Shown here piece after piece: positions 53,336-62,658 of a stretch of DNA of 64,000 nucleotides; position 1 is the stretch's first letter; the number at the start of each line of letters is the position of its first letter. A program made the position numbers and the translations under genes. The DNA comes from CBDFKS01 sp965248905 (GTDB lineage Bacteria > Chloroflexota > Dehalococcoidia > Lucifugimonadales > JAGWBF01). A model generated the notes under the pieces. It had not been told where the DNA came from. It saw only the letters and a list, made by a program, of their open reading frames with translations, and made no database searches. Where the stretch lies: the NCBI GenBank assembly GCA_965248905.1, contig CBDFKS010000004.1, positions 62,001-126,000 on the forward strand, written 5' to 3'.

Positions 53336-54171
53336 TCGCTAAGCGTATAGCCTATCTGGGCCCAGAGGGCACCTTCTCCGAGGAAGCAGCCCTACGCCAC
53401 GACCCCCAGGCAGGCCTGGAGCCCTTTCCAAGCATACATGCCGTGGCCCTCGCGGTGGCTTCCGGTATTGCTGAAGAAGGAGTAGTGCCCATCGAGAACA
53501 GTCTCGAAGGTTCCGTTACCTACACCTTGGACTTATTGATACAAGAAGCCAGGCTCTTCATACGGCGGGAGCTTGTCCTTCCCATTGAACACTGTCTGCT
53601 GGTGAAGCCGGGGACGCGGGCAGCTGATATTCGAACAGTCTATTCCCATCCCCAGGCCCTGGCCCAATGTCGAGACTTCCTGGAGCGCTGTTTTCCAAAG
53701 GCCCAACCGGTGGCGGCTTTAAGCACGGTTTCCGCCGTGGAGGACATGAAAAACAGCTCCACTCCGGCGGCGGCTATCTCTCCCTGCCGCGCGGCACAGC
53801 TCCATTCGATGGACATTCTCGCCAAGGGAATTCAGGACAGTACCACAAACGTCACCCGGTTCGTAATCCTGGCCGACAGCGATCATCCACCCACGGGGAG
53901 CGATAAGACTTCCCTATGCTTCTCCTTCCAGGACGACAAACCTGGGCTACTGTATGACGTAATGGGAGAGTTCGCCGGTCGCAACATAAACCTGGCCAAG
54001 GTCGAGTCACGTCCCACGAAGCAATCACTGGGCCAGTACATCTTCCTGGTGGACTGCGAGGGACACAGAGAAGACACCATCGTAAAAGAGGCCATCGATG
54101 CCGTCCGAGCCAAGGCATCGATGCTCAAGATATTCGGGTCGTATCCCAGGTGGAGTAACAAGGACGGTTAG
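53332..54171 (+). CDS. pheA: prephenate dehydratase
   Basis: 279 residues; converts prephenate to phenylpyruvate in phenylalanine synthesis. AYLGPEGTFSEEAALRH is the N-terminal motif, EGVVPIENSLEGSVTYTLDLL the substrate region, NVTRFVILAD the catalytic TRF motif, and KTSLCFSFQDDKPGLLYDVMGEFAGRNINLAKVESRP the C-terminal ACT domain for feedback by phenylalanine. No chorismate mutase domain is fused. The GTG start overlaps the potassium gene, an unusual pairing. Confidence 0.96.
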   Translation: MIAKRIAYLGPEGTFSEEAALRHDPQAGLEPFPSIHAVALAVASGIAEEGVVPIENSLEGSVTYTLDLLIQEARLFIRRELVLPIEHCLLVKPGTRAADIRTVYSHPQALAQCRDFLERCFPKAQPVAALSTVSAVEDMKNSSTPAAAISPCRAAQLHSMDILAKGIQDSTTNVTRFVILADSDHPPTGSDKTSLCFSFQDDKPGLLYDVMGEFAGRNINLAKVESRPTKQSLGQYIFLVDCEGHREDTIVKEAIDAVRAKASMLKIFGSYPRWSNKDG

Positions 54172-54229
54172 TTTGCAGCCGAGCCGCCGCAGTTTAGCGT
54201 TCACACGATCGATGGGGCATCCGACGTGG

Positions 54230-55066
54230 TCAGTTCATCATGGTGCCGCCGCTTACGCTTATGGCCAGGCCGGTAAGGTAATCAGACTCCGATGAAGAGA
54301 GAAAAGCCGCCGTCCTGGCGATGTCAGAGCCGTCAGCTACCCGACCCAAGGGAGTTTCCGCGCTCCGACCCTCAAGGTAACGGGTACGATACTGCTCAGC
54401 CGTTTCGCCCTCCGATGCCATAGCTGCTGAGATGAATATGAGTCGTTCGCTGTCTACCAACCCTGGGCAGATTGCGTTGACGTTTATCTTATGAGGAGCA
54501 AGCTCCAGTGCCAGAGATTGGGTGAAGCCGATTAGGGCAAACTTGGAGGAGCAGTATGCGGCAAAACGCGCGTGTCCACGCTTTCCCGCACTGGAGGAAA
54601 TCACGATCATCTTGCCTCCCCGGTCCTGGGGTATCATCTGTCGGGCGACAGCCCTAGAGCACAGAAAGGTGCCCTTCACATTCACCCGCTGCACCAGGTC
54701 CCATGCTTCTTCCTCAAGGTCCACCACGGCCACCCGGTCTTTTCCAGGCCGCGAGCCCGCGTTGTTCACCAAGATGTCGATGTGGCCGAACCGTTCTACA
54801 ATCTGTCGCACCATGTCCTCGACCTGACTATTGTCAGTCACGTCCGCTACGATACCCAACCCTTGCCTGCCCAGTGCTTCGATCTCTTTTACAACGTCTG
54901 GGAGGCCTCCCCAACCTGTTGGACTGTCGGAGTAAGGCCTGGAGGCAACATCGTTGACCACCACATCGGCCCCCTCTTGCGCCAACCTGGTAGCGATGGC
55001 ACGTCCGATACCCTTCTCGCCCCCGGCGCCGGTCACCAATGCCACTTTTCCGCTCAGATCGTACAT
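54230..55066 (-). CDS. short-chain dehydrogenase/reductase
   Basis: 278 residues of the classical SDR type. The cofactor loop is VALVTGAGGEKGIGRAIATRLA, the NNAG motif is DILVNNAGS, the active-site Ser is in MIVISSSAGKRG, and the YxxxK is YCSSKFA. NADH or NADPH preference is not obvious from sequence. A longer loop (SRPYSDSPTGWGGLPDVVKE) follows the second strand. It lies 25 bases after trpB on the same strand. The substrate is unknown. Confidence 0.9.
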   Translation of the reverse strand: MYDLSGKVALVTGAGGEKGIGRAIATRLAQEGADVVVNDVASRPYSDSPTGWGGLPDVVKEIEALGRQGLGIVADVTDNSQVEDMVRQIVERFGHIDILVNNAGSRPGKDRVAVVDLEEEAWDLVQRVNVKGTFLCSRAVARQMIPQDRGGKMIVISSSAGKRGHARFAAYCSSKFALIGFTQSLALELAPHKINVNAICPGLVDSERLIFISAAMASEGETAEQYRTRYLEGRSAETPLGRVADGSDIARTAAFLSSSESDYLTGLAISVSGGTMMN

Positions 55067-55091
55067 GGTGCTCCCTTCTCCTTCTGGCCCG

Positions 55092-56294
55092 CTAAACTTC
55101 GGCTCCGCTGGCCTCAGCTACAACATCAATGTCTTTGTCACCACGGCCACTGAGGCACACCAAAACAATTTTGTCTTGAGAGAGGTCTCGTGACAGTCTG
55201 GCGGCGTGGTATATAGCATGGGCGGGCTCCAGGGCGGGAATGATCCCCTCAGTCTCACATAGCATGTGAAACCCTTCCAAAGCCTCTTTGTCGCCCACAG
55301 CCAGGTACTGCGCTCGCTCGGTGTCCTTGAGATAGCTATGCTCCGGGCCTACACCAGGGTAGTCCAGTCCCGCCGATATGCTGTGGGTGTCCAACACCTG
55401 TCCATGCTGGTCTTGGAGCAGGTAGGACAGCGAGCCGTGGAGTACGCCAGGCTTGCCCACAGTCAAAGGTGCAGCGTGCCGGTTCGCATCTGTGCCTTCT
55501 CCTCCGGCCTCCACTCCCACCAGCTTTACGTTTTCGTCTTGAATGAAGGGATAAAACATGCCTATGGCGTTGCTCCCGCCACCGACACAGGCCACCACGT
55601 AATCGGGCAAGGATCCCTCTGCCTGCAGTATTTGATCGCGGGTCTCTTTGCCGATAACAGACTGGAAGTCCCGTACCATCATTGGATATGGGTGTGGGCC
55701 CACAGCGCTGCCTAAGAGATAGTAGGTGGTCTCAACGTTGGTCACCCAGTCGCGAATCGCCTCGTTGATGGCGTCCTTAAGGGTGCGGCTACCTGCGTCG
55801 ACCTGCCTCACTTCCGCGCCCAGCAAACGCATACGGAACACGTTTAGAGACTGGCGTTTGACGTCCTCTGAACCCATATAGACGATGCACTCAAGCCCCA
55901 TCATAGCGCACACTGTGGCCGACGCTACGCCGTGCTGCCCAGCTCCGGTCTCCGCTATGATACGTTTCTTGCCCATGTGCTTGGCCAGCAACGCCTGCCC
56001 CAGGGCGTTGTTAATCTTGTGTGCACCGGTGTGGGCAAGATCCTCACGCTTGAGATATATCTTTGCGCCACCACAACTACGCGTAAGGTTGGACGCGAAA
56101 TAGAGAGCCGTGGGCCTGCCGGCATAGTGAAGGTTCAGGTTCTCTAGCTCCCGCTGGAAATCGCCGTCCCCTTTTGCATTAGTGTAGGCCTGCTCCAGCT
56201 CGTCCAGAGCGGACATCAGTGTCTCTGGAACATACCTGCCCCCAAAGTCGCCGAAACGACCTCGTTGATCAGGTAATGTCTTGGCGTCTACCAT
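55092..56294 (-). CDS. trpB: tryptophan synthase beta subunit
   Basis: 400 residues; condenses indole and serine with PLP. GDFGGRYVPETLMSALDELE is the N-terminus, the PLP Lys is in HTGAHKINNALGQALLAKHMGK, and CVGGGSNAIGMFYPF is the phosphate-binding loop. The alpha-contact region ETGAGQHGVASATVCA is intact. It lies downstream of trpF. trpA is not in the window, so the order trpF-trpB-SDR is atypical. Confidence 0.97.
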   Translation of the reverse strand: MVDAKTLPDQRGRFGDFGGRYVPETLMSALDELEQAYTNAKGDGDFQRELENLNLHYAGRPTALYFASNLTRSCGGAKIYLKREDLAHTGAHKINNALGQALLAKHMGKKRIIAETGAGQHGVASATVCAMMGLECIVYMGSEDVKRQSLNVFRMRLLGAEVRQVDAGSRTLKDAINEAIRDWVTNVETTYYLLGSAVGPHPYPMMVRDFQSVIGKETRDQILQAEGSLPDYVVACVGGGSNAIGMFYPFIQDENVKLVGVEAGGEGTDANRHAAPLTVGKPGVLHGSLSYLLQDQHGQVLDTHSISAGLDYPGVGPEHSYLKDTERAQYLAVGDKEALEGFHMLCETEGIIPALEPAHAIYHAARLSRDLSQDKIVLVCLSGRGDKDIDVVAEASGAEV

Positions 56295-56367
56295 AGCTCT
56301 CCTTCATGGACTTTTGCTCAACCCTCATGGCATCCGGTGTTGAGGCAGGAGATGGTGTTCTTTGTCC

Positions 56368-57030
56368 TTACCTGGTATTCACTGAACGAGCTTCCTGGAC
56401 AAATCGGAGAATCTTTCCTGCGTCCTTTACTCCCTCGGTTTCGACGCCGCTGGAGACGTCCACACCCCAGGGACCCACTTTCTCTACGGCCAGTCCAACA
56501 TTTTCCGGTGTTAGACCGCCTGCTAAGAGAAAGGAGAATCCCATATCCGACAACCTTCTGGCAATATCCCAGTCAAAGCTCTGTCCGGTTCCGCCCTGAA
56601 GCCCTTCCACCTTTCGGTCAAGGGTCACCAAATGTCCTTGCTGCTTCAAGGATGCCATCTTCTCAGACAGTTCGTCCTCCGGATCTTCCACCGTCAGAGA
56701 GTTCGCCACGTGCAGCACCTTGATTACTGGGACACCGATCTCTCCACAATACCCAAGGCTTTCTTCTCCACACAGCTGCACCATATCAAGGTCACAGAGA
56801 TCCACCAACCGGTTCACTTCATCCAGAGGTTGATCGGCGAAGAGACCCACAACCTTCGGTGGGTTCCCAGCCATTTCTCTTAGAGCAGAAATTATGCTTC
56901 GAGCTCTGTCCTCATCAATCTTACGTCTTCGGTTGGGCACAAAGACCAGTCCGACAAAGTCGGCCCCAGCTTCCGCCGCGATCAGTGCATCGGCATCCTG
57001 CTGTATACCACATATTTTGACACGAGTCAC
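56368..57030 (-). CDS. trpF: phosphoribosylanthranilate isomerase
   Basis: About 220 residues starting at a GTG (57030) directly before TRVKICGIQ, the conserved N-terminus with the catalytic Cys; longer upstream frames have no counterpart in the family. DFVGLVFVPNRRRK, GLFADQ, MVQLCGEE, SFDWDIARRL and FLLAGGLTPENVGLAVEKVGPWGVDVSSGVE follow, with the catalytic Asp in the last part. It precedes trpB by 73 bases. Confidence 0.94.
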   Translation of the reverse strand: MTRVKICGIQQDADALIAAEAGADFVGLVFVPNRRRKIDEDRARSIISALREMAGNPPKVVGLFADQPLDEVNRLVDLCDLDMVQLCGEESLGYCGEIGVPVIKVLHVANSLTVEDPEDELSEKMASLKQQGHLVTLDRKVEGLQGGTGQSFDWDIARRLSDMGFSFLLAGGLTPENVGLAVEKVGPWGVDVSSGVETEGVKDAGKILRFVQEARSVNTR

Positions 57031-57296
57031 GGCTAGGCTCTCAACCCCTGATGACCTTCGTTCAATCGGTTCACGGGTACCACCAATCTGTTCCCATATT
57101 ATACTGCACGGTCGTGAGGTTTGGCGAAGGACAGCCATGCTGGAGCTTGGCACATGGTGTGCAACGTTAGGATGAGGGCACAGGTAGATGCGATCTATGA
57201 TCGAAGCGGCTAGCTTTGCCTTGTGTGGTAGGCGTTAGTGAGATACACTATTGAAAGAGTAGAGTTTTCTCTCATCTGTGATTGAATGGACATACT

Positions 57297-58376
57297 GTGG
57301 AATCAATTCTAAGCAAACTCGCCTCGATAGAGGGTCGATTCCAGGAGATCGAGGAGCTGATGGCGCAGCCTGAAATAGCCACAGACTACGAGCAGGTTCG
57401 GCGCCTTGCCAAAGAACGAGCCTCCATCGACAACTTGGTAACGATGTACCGAGAGTACCGCAAGCTGGAAACGGAGCGGGCAGACGTGCTTGCCATCCTC
57501 CAGGAGGGCGCTGAACAGGAAATGGCGTCTCTATTCAAAGAAGAGCTACAAGCAATAGAGGGGAAACTAGAAACCCTAGATGAAAAGTTGAGACTCGAAA
57601 TCGTTCCGAAAGACCCGAATGATGAGAGGAACGTCATCGTAGAGGTAAGAGAAGGTGTTGGGGGCCAGGAAGCAGGAATCTTCGCTGCGGACCTCTATCG
57701 AATGTACACCCGGTATGCCCAACTTCGAAACTGGGATGTAGAGCTCCTGAACTCAAACCCATCGGAGATGGGTGGCTTCAAAGAGGTTGTTTTCGAAGTG
57801 CGGGGCAAGGGCGCTTTTAGCCGGCTGAAGTTCGAGAGTGGAGGTCACCGCGTTCAAAGGGTACCTCTGACAGAAGCCTCGGGCAGGATACACACCTCTA
57901 CAGCCACAGTGGCCGTGTTGCCCGAGGTGGATGAAGTAGAGGTGCAGATCAGCTCAGAGGACCTACGCATCGACATCTTCCATGCCAGCGGCCACGGCGG
58001 CCAGAACGTGAACAAGGTAGCCACTGCGGTGCGCGTCGTTCACATACCCAGCGGGACGGTGGCTGTTTGCCAGGACGAGCGCTCGCAGTTCAAGAACAAG
58101 CAAAAGGCTATGGCCATTATTCGCGCCCGTGTATACGAGGCCGAGCAACGGAAGCACGATAGCGAGATAACACAATCGCGTCGCGCCCAGGTAGGTACAG
58201 GTGAGCGGTCTGAAAAAATACGGACTTATAACTTCCCCCAAGATCGGATTACCGACCACCGTATAGGTCAGACGTTCCATGGAATCCCACAGGTGCTGGA
58301 CGGCGACCTTGACGGGATCGTCGACTCCCTTCTCTCCCAAGAGCAGTCCAGCCTTCTTGAGAAGGCCCTGGTCTGA
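57297..58376 (+). CDS. prfA: peptide chain release factor 1
   Basis: About 359 residues from a GTG at 57297 (a TTG at 57282 is less likely); recognises UAA and UAG stop codons on the ribosome. The coiled N-terminal domain is followed by EVREGVGGQEAGIFAADLYRMY, the ATASGRIHTSTATVAVLPE region, and the catalytic GHGGQNVNKVATAVRVVHIPSG, whose GGQ Gln is methylated by PrmC, encoded next. Because RF1 is present, TAG should terminate in this organism, which argues that the methyltransferase TAG codon at 34365 is a real stop. Confidence 0.96.
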   Translation: MESILSKLASIEGRFQEIEELMAQPEIATDYEQVRRLAKERASIDNLVTMYREYRKLETERADVLAILQEGAEQEMASLFKEELQAIEGKLETLDEKLRLEIVPKDPNDERNVIVEVREGVGGQEAGIFAADLYRMYTRYAQLRNWDVELLNSNPSEMGGFKEVVFEVRGKGAFSRLKFESGGHRVQRVPLTEASGRIHTSTATVAVLPEVDEVEVQISSEDLRIDIFHASGHGGQNVNKVATAVRVVHIPSGTVAVCQDERSQFKNKQKAMAIIRARVYEAEQRKHDSEITQSRRAQVGTGERSEKIRTYNFPQDRITDHRIGQTFHGIPQVLDGDLDGIVDSLLSQEQSSLLEKALV

Positions 58377-58450
58377 CACATTAGCAACTCCCGTTGGTCT
58401 TCCCCACGACGACCCGCTTATCGATGACTCCATGACCCGAGGTACAAGCT

Positions 58451-59317
58451 ATGGCTGCCCTTGGAGAGGTTATCCGAGAAACTCAAAAGACCCTGGAGGC
58501 GGCAGGCATACCGGATGCCAGGCTCGAGGCAGAGGTGATGCTTACCGCTACCGTCCAAATGCCACGGCACCGCATTTACGCTTACCAAGAACAGGAGCTT
58601 ACATCCCAGCAAACGGACGCCTTGGCTCAATTGGTCGAGAGACGGCTGAAAAGAGAGCCTCTGGCCTATATCCTTGGGTCCAAGGAGTTCTACGGAGTCA
58701 GCCTGGCCGTCGGGCCCGGGGTGATGATTCCTCGTCCGGAGACAGAAATGCTGGTGGAACAGGCCATGTTTACGGCCTTGATGCATATGGACGACGGGGA
58801 GCTTGTGATAGCAGAGGCCGGAGCCGGCAGCGCCGGTATCTCAATCAATCTGGCTATTCATCTGCCCATGGCCAGAATTCATGCTACAGAGCTGTATCCG
58901 GAAGCATTGAAGGTTGCACGCTACAACATAGAGATGCACAAAGTAAGCGATCGGGTCACACTTTATCAAGGGGACCTGCTTGAGCCGGTACCCGAGTCGG
59001 CCGACATGATCGTGGCCAACCTTCCGTACATCGCCAGCGACAAGATATCCCAGTTACAGCCGGAGATCCAGTGGGAGCCAAAGGAAGCCCTGGACGGTGG
59101 CGCCGAGGGTCTTGACGTGATCACCAGGCTGCTGCATCAGGCTCAGGCGAAAATAAAGGACAGCGGGGTCATTATGCTGGAGATAGACCCTCAGCAAGTG
59201 TCACCCCTTCAAACACTGGCCCAAGAGCTATTTCCCACAGCCGCCATCAGCACCGAGCAAGACCTGGCACACCTGGACCGGATGCTGGTCGTGGACCTGG
59301 CCAGACCTGAAGAGTAA
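58451..59317 (+). CDS. prmC: peptide chain release factor glutamine methyltransferase
   Basis: 288 residues; methylates the GGQ glutamine of release factors. The N-terminal helical domain is followed by AYILGSKEFYGVSLAVGPGVMIPRPETEMLVE. The catalytic motif is NLPYIAS in place of the usual NPPY, a conservative change. The SAM loop reads AEAGAGSAGISINLAIHLP, where most relatives have DLGTGSG, so it is a little unusual. The location 74 bases after prfA is the classical pairing. Confidence 0.93.
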   Translation: MAALGEVIRETQKTLEAAGIPDARLEAEVMLTATVQMPRHRIYAYQEQELTSQQTDALAQLVERRLKREPLAYILGSKEFYGVSLAVGPGVMIPRPETEMLVEQAMFTALMHMDDGELVIAEAGAGSAGISINLAIHLPMARIHATELYPEALKVARYNIEMHKVSDRVTLYQGDLLEPVPESADMIVANLPYIASDKISQLQPEIQWEPKEALDGGAEGLDVITRLLHQAQAKIKDSGVIMLEIDPQQVSPLQTLAQELFPTAAISTEQDLAHLDRMLVVDLARPEE

Positions 59318-59466
59318 GCCCCTCTCGCCTCGTTGGACGCCTCTACGCTCATAGCCCCATTTCCGTGGATACCATATTCGCTTCCTCAAGTGGTCACGAG
59401 GTTCGAAATATCGTGAGCTCCTATGTCATAATGTAGGCTGCAAATCTCGTTCGAAGGTGTGAGCCA

Positions 59467-59937
59467 TTGAAGCCTCCCGGCCATGCGGCCATATCCCTCA
59501 CCATCGGTGGTGTCCTGTGGGCCGTCACCAAATCTCCATACGCCTTTGTAGCCGCCACCGTCACAGGCGTCATGATAGACTTAGATCACCTGGTGGAGTA
59601 CTACTGGTGGTTTATCAAAGAGGACAACACCAAGGTTTTCTACTTTCTCCATAGCTATGAGCTGGTTATACCGGCCTTTTTAGCAGGCTACCTTTCGGGA
59701 TGGGACCCGGTGGTGCTCGGAATTAGCGTCGCATTTACGGGGCACCTGATCACCGATCAGCTGGTGAACCCAGTAAGGCCCTTGACCTACTTTTTCACAT
59801 ATAGAGCTCTAAATCGCTTTAGACGCAGCGCCATGATCAATGTAGAGTGGGACGAACTTCAGCGAGAATTCCTGAGCCAGACCCTTGCGCGGCGCGTCCT
59901 GTCGATTTTCAACCCGAAAATTAGAACTTTAAAATAA
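59467..59937 (+). CDS. putative membrane-bound metal-dependent hydrolase-like protein
   Basis: 156 residues starting at TTG behind AAGGTG. Three or four hydrophobic segments are seen, with His and Asp residues close to membrane ends: PGHAAISLTIGG, GVMIDLDHLVEYYWWF, FLHSYELVIPAF and GHLITDQLVNP. This pattern resembles DUF457/YdjM-like membrane hydrolases, in which such residues bind metal. The last ~40 residues are basic and cytoplasmic-looking. The function is unknown. Confidence 0.7.
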   Translation: MKPPGHAAISLTIGGVLWAVTKSPYAFVAATVTGVMIDLDHLVEYYWWFIKEDNTKVFYFLHSYELVIPAFLAGYLSGWDPVVLGISVAFTGHLITDQLVNPVRPLTYFFTYRALNRFRRSAMINVEWDELQREFLSQTLARRVLSIFNPKIRTLK

Positions 59938-59977
59938 CAGACACGTATGGTTGCGATTCCATGGCTGGTAACCGCAG

Positions 59978-60005
59978 TTGACACCCCATGGTGACGGGCT
60001 ATAAT
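59978..60005 (+). promoter_or_regulatory. strong sigma70 promoter of the stand-alone amidohydrolase
   Basis: A perfect TTGACA (59978-59983) and a perfect TATAAT (60000-60005) with a 16-base spacer. The leader to the start codon at 60106 would be about 95 bases. Confidence 0.72.
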
Positions 60006-60105
60006 CGTCTCAGCTATAGGAAATCAGATAGTGACGTCGTTAAGGTAACAATCGCGTAAAAACGCTCCGGCCGCCGAAGGACGGAGCCAACGGAGAGTGA
60101 AGAAC

Positions 60106-61809
60106 ATGGCTTATGATTTGCTTGTAAAAAACGGTCGAATAGTTGACGGCTCAGGAATGCCATCCTTTTACGGCGACGTGGCAGTTAGGAATGGGAAGAT
60201 CGCAGAGATTGGCAAGCTGGGCGCCTCGGCTACCAAGGAAATCGATGCCGGCGGCATGGTAATATCCCCCGGATTCGTGGACAACCATTGCCACTATGAT
60301 GCCCAGGCCACATGGGATCCCCTGTGCAGCTTTTCGTGCTACCACGGCGCCACCACAGTGATTATCGGAAACTGTTCCCTAGCCCTGGCGCCGGTGAGGC
60401 CCGGTACTCAGGAGCGGCTAGCCGAGTTCCTGTCGTACGTCGAAGCTATCCCCATGGACGTACTCCGAACTGTTGATTTCTCCTGGGAGACAATTCCCCA
60501 ATATATGGACACATTAGACCGCAGCCTCGGCGTCAATATGGGGACATTGATAGGCCACTCCGCAGTCAGACATTATGTAATGGGAGATGAATGTCAGGGT
60601 AGAGAGGCCACCGCGGATGAGATCGCCGGGATGCAAAATGTGGTCCGAGAAGGTATCAGCGCCGGTGCTCTTGGGCTCTCGGTATCGCGTAACAAAGGCC
60701 ATTATGATCCTCAGGGAGTGCACATTCCCGCGGTATGGGCCAGCGAAGAGGAAATCTTCGCCCTGGGAGACGTTCTCAGAGAGCTTGGCACAGGTATCAT
60801 CCAGAGCGGGGGAGGGCATGGTGCCGAGATTAGCAACCGGCTCATGAGCAGGCTTTCACAGGCTACGGGACGACAGGTGGTCTACAACAATCTGGGACAG
60901 ACCTTCCGTCGACCCAACGAGTGGAAAGAGCTCATGGCCATAGTGGATGAGACATCCAGCGCCGGCATTCGGGCTTATCCTCTATGCACCCCAAACAGCA
61001 CCAATCAACGGTTCACCATGAAGAACTGCCAGATGTTCCGAGGTATCCCCACCTGGCACCCAATCCTGCTGGCCTCGGACGAGGAGAAGATACAAGCTTA
61101 CCGGGACCCAGAGATTCGCAAGAAGCTACACTCCGAGGCGATAGAGTGGAGTGTTGAAATGCCTGAGCGCAACGTCGCTCTCAACTGGTATGACTACCTC
61201 TGGGTGGATGAGCCTGTATTGGAGAAGAACAAGGCGCTTAAGGGGAAGACCATAGCTGAAGTCGCCAAGGAGCAGGGAAAGGGTATAATCGACGCCTTTC
61301 TTGACCTGACGTTGGAGGAGAACCTGGAAACTGCTTTCTTACAGGGAGAGAACAACGTCGATAACGAGGCCGTTGCGAAGATTCTAAACTATCCGAACAC
61401 CATAGTGGGACTCTCCGATGGAGGGGCTCACGTCCAGTTCCACGGGGGCTACGGCTATAGTACACGACTTCTGGGCTACTGGGTCAGGGAGCATCAGATC
61501 ATGTCCCTGGAGAAAGCGGTCCAGCGGCTTACCTTCGAGTCGGCATCAGCCTTCGGCATATTCGATCGCGGACTGTTGCACCCAGGCATGGCCGCCGACA
61601 TCACCGTGTTCGATCCCGACACAGTGGGTCCACTTCCGGAAGAGGTGGTGTCAGATTTTCCCGCCGGCGGATGGCGCATTAAAGAGATGGCCGAAGGCAT
61701 AAAATACACCGTAGTCAACGGCGAAGTGCTGCTGGAGGATGGAAAGCACACGGGTGCCCTGCCTGGCAAGGTAATGCGAAACAGCCTCTACAACTCTAAC
61801 CACCAGTAG
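60106..61809 (+). CDS. D-aminoacylase-like zinc amidohydrolase, stand-alone fifth homologue
   Basis: 567 residues. His61 and His63 in DNHCHYDAQ and Cys90 in IIGNCSL keep the same ligand spacing as the four array proteins; GNC is closer to characterised D-aminoacylases than the array's GQC. The later motif is LSDGGAHVQF. It is clearly diverged from the array members. GGAGAG precedes ATG 60106 and it has its own strong promoter. The substrate is not determinable; N-acyl-D-amino acids or other amides are candidates. Confidence 0.88.
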   Translation: MAYDLLVKNGRIVDGSGMPSFYGDVAVRNGKIAEIGKLGASATKEIDAGGMVISPGFVDNHCHYDAQATWDPLCSFSCYHGATTVIIGNCSLALAPVRPGTQERLAEFLSYVEAIPMDVLRTVDFSWETIPQYMDTLDRSLGVNMGTLIGHSAVRHYVMGDECQGREATADEIAGMQNVVREGISAGALGLSVSRNKGHYDPQGVHIPAVWASEEEIFALGDVLRELGTGIIQSGGGHGAEISNRLMSRLSQATGRQVVYNNLGQTFRRPNEWKELMAIVDETSSAGIRAYPLCTPNSTNQRFTMKNCQMFRGIPTWHPILLASDEEKIQAYRDPEIRKKLHSEAIEWSVEMPERNVALNWYDYLWVDEPVLEKNKALKGKTIAEVAKEQGKGIIDAFLDLTLEENLETAFLQGENNVDNEAVAKILNYPNTIVGLSDGGAHVQFHGGYGYSTRLLGYWVREHQIMSLEKAVQRLTFESASAFGIFDRGLLHPGMAADITVFDPDTVGPLPEEVVSDFPAGGWRIKEMAEGIKYTVVNGEVLLEDGKHTGALPGKVMRNSLYNSNHQ

Positions 61810-61835
61810 GTTTTGCTAGGTCAGCTAACGGTCAC

Positions 61836-62540
61836 TCAGCGCCGGAACTCTATCTTACGGAAGGCTTCGGCGTACTGGAATTCTGAGCCTTCGGCGGCCT
61901 GCTTCGCTCTCTCTCGCACCGATTCCCCGGCATCATAGTCCGGCCGTTTGGACATCTGACTACCGTGGCATTCGAGAGCCTTGACCTTCATGTCGATGGT
62001 CTCCGCGATGTCTATCCAGGTGTCGGCCACGTCCGGGGCCCAGAACAATATTGTGCCAGTTTTGTGAGTCGTTAGACCCTCTTCGACAAAAAGCTCTTGG
62101 AAGTGCAGATGGTCTCTGGCGTATGGGAAGGCGGCATCGACGGTGACTTGGCCGGTGAGACGGTGGTCTCGGTGCCACGAGGACCTGATGCGATATGGGT
62201 CGGGACACAGAATCAGGTCTGGACGGAACCGCCTTATGGCGCGCACGATCTCTTTGCGGAACTCGGGAGTGTCCTCCAACTCGCCATCGGGATAGCGAAG
62301 CAGCACCACGTCCTTGACCCCTAGAGATGACGCCGCCTCCAACTGCTCCTTCTCCCGTATGGCTGCCAGCCGCTCCGAGGTCATGTCGGGGTCATTAGAG
62401 CCCTTGCCGCCGTCGGTACACAGCACGTAGTAAACCTGAGTCCCGTCCTTTACCCACTTTGCCACCGTGCCTCCACACCAACCCTCGCCATCGTCGGGGT
62501 GTGGTATTACTACCAGGGCGACTTCGGGCCTTTCCACCAT
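61836..62540 (-). CDS. PIG-L family deacetylase
   Basis: 234 residues of the zinc-dependent LmbE/PIG-L family. The metal-binding PHPDDGE is near residue 13 and the second His lies in SSWHRDHRLTGQVTVDA around residue 125. Family members deacetylate N-acetylglucosamine conjugates, mycothiol and bacillithiol precursors, or other amides. It is convergent with the amidohydrolase and divergent from the GNAT gene. The substrate is unknown. Confidence 0.88.
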   Translation of the reverse strand: MVERPEVALVVIPHPDDGEGWCGGTVAKWVKDGTQVYYVLCTDGGKGSNDPDMTSERLAAIREKEQLEAASSLGVKDVVLLRYPDGELEDTPEFRKEIVRAIRRFRPDLILCPDPYRIRSSWHRDHRLTGQVTVDAAFPYARDHLHFQELFVEEGLTTHKTGTILFWAPDVADTWIDIAETIDMKVKALECHGSQMSKRPDYDAGESVRERAKQAAEGSEFQYAEAFRKIEFRR

Positions 62541-62658
62541 GTCGATACCTCCAAGTTGCTAGGGCTTGTACACGAAATGATACTCTGCTACAATCGCCCG
62601 CAGGTGTCAAGCCCCCGTTTCGGGAAGTGACCTCGCGGCCATTTCCACCACACTTTCA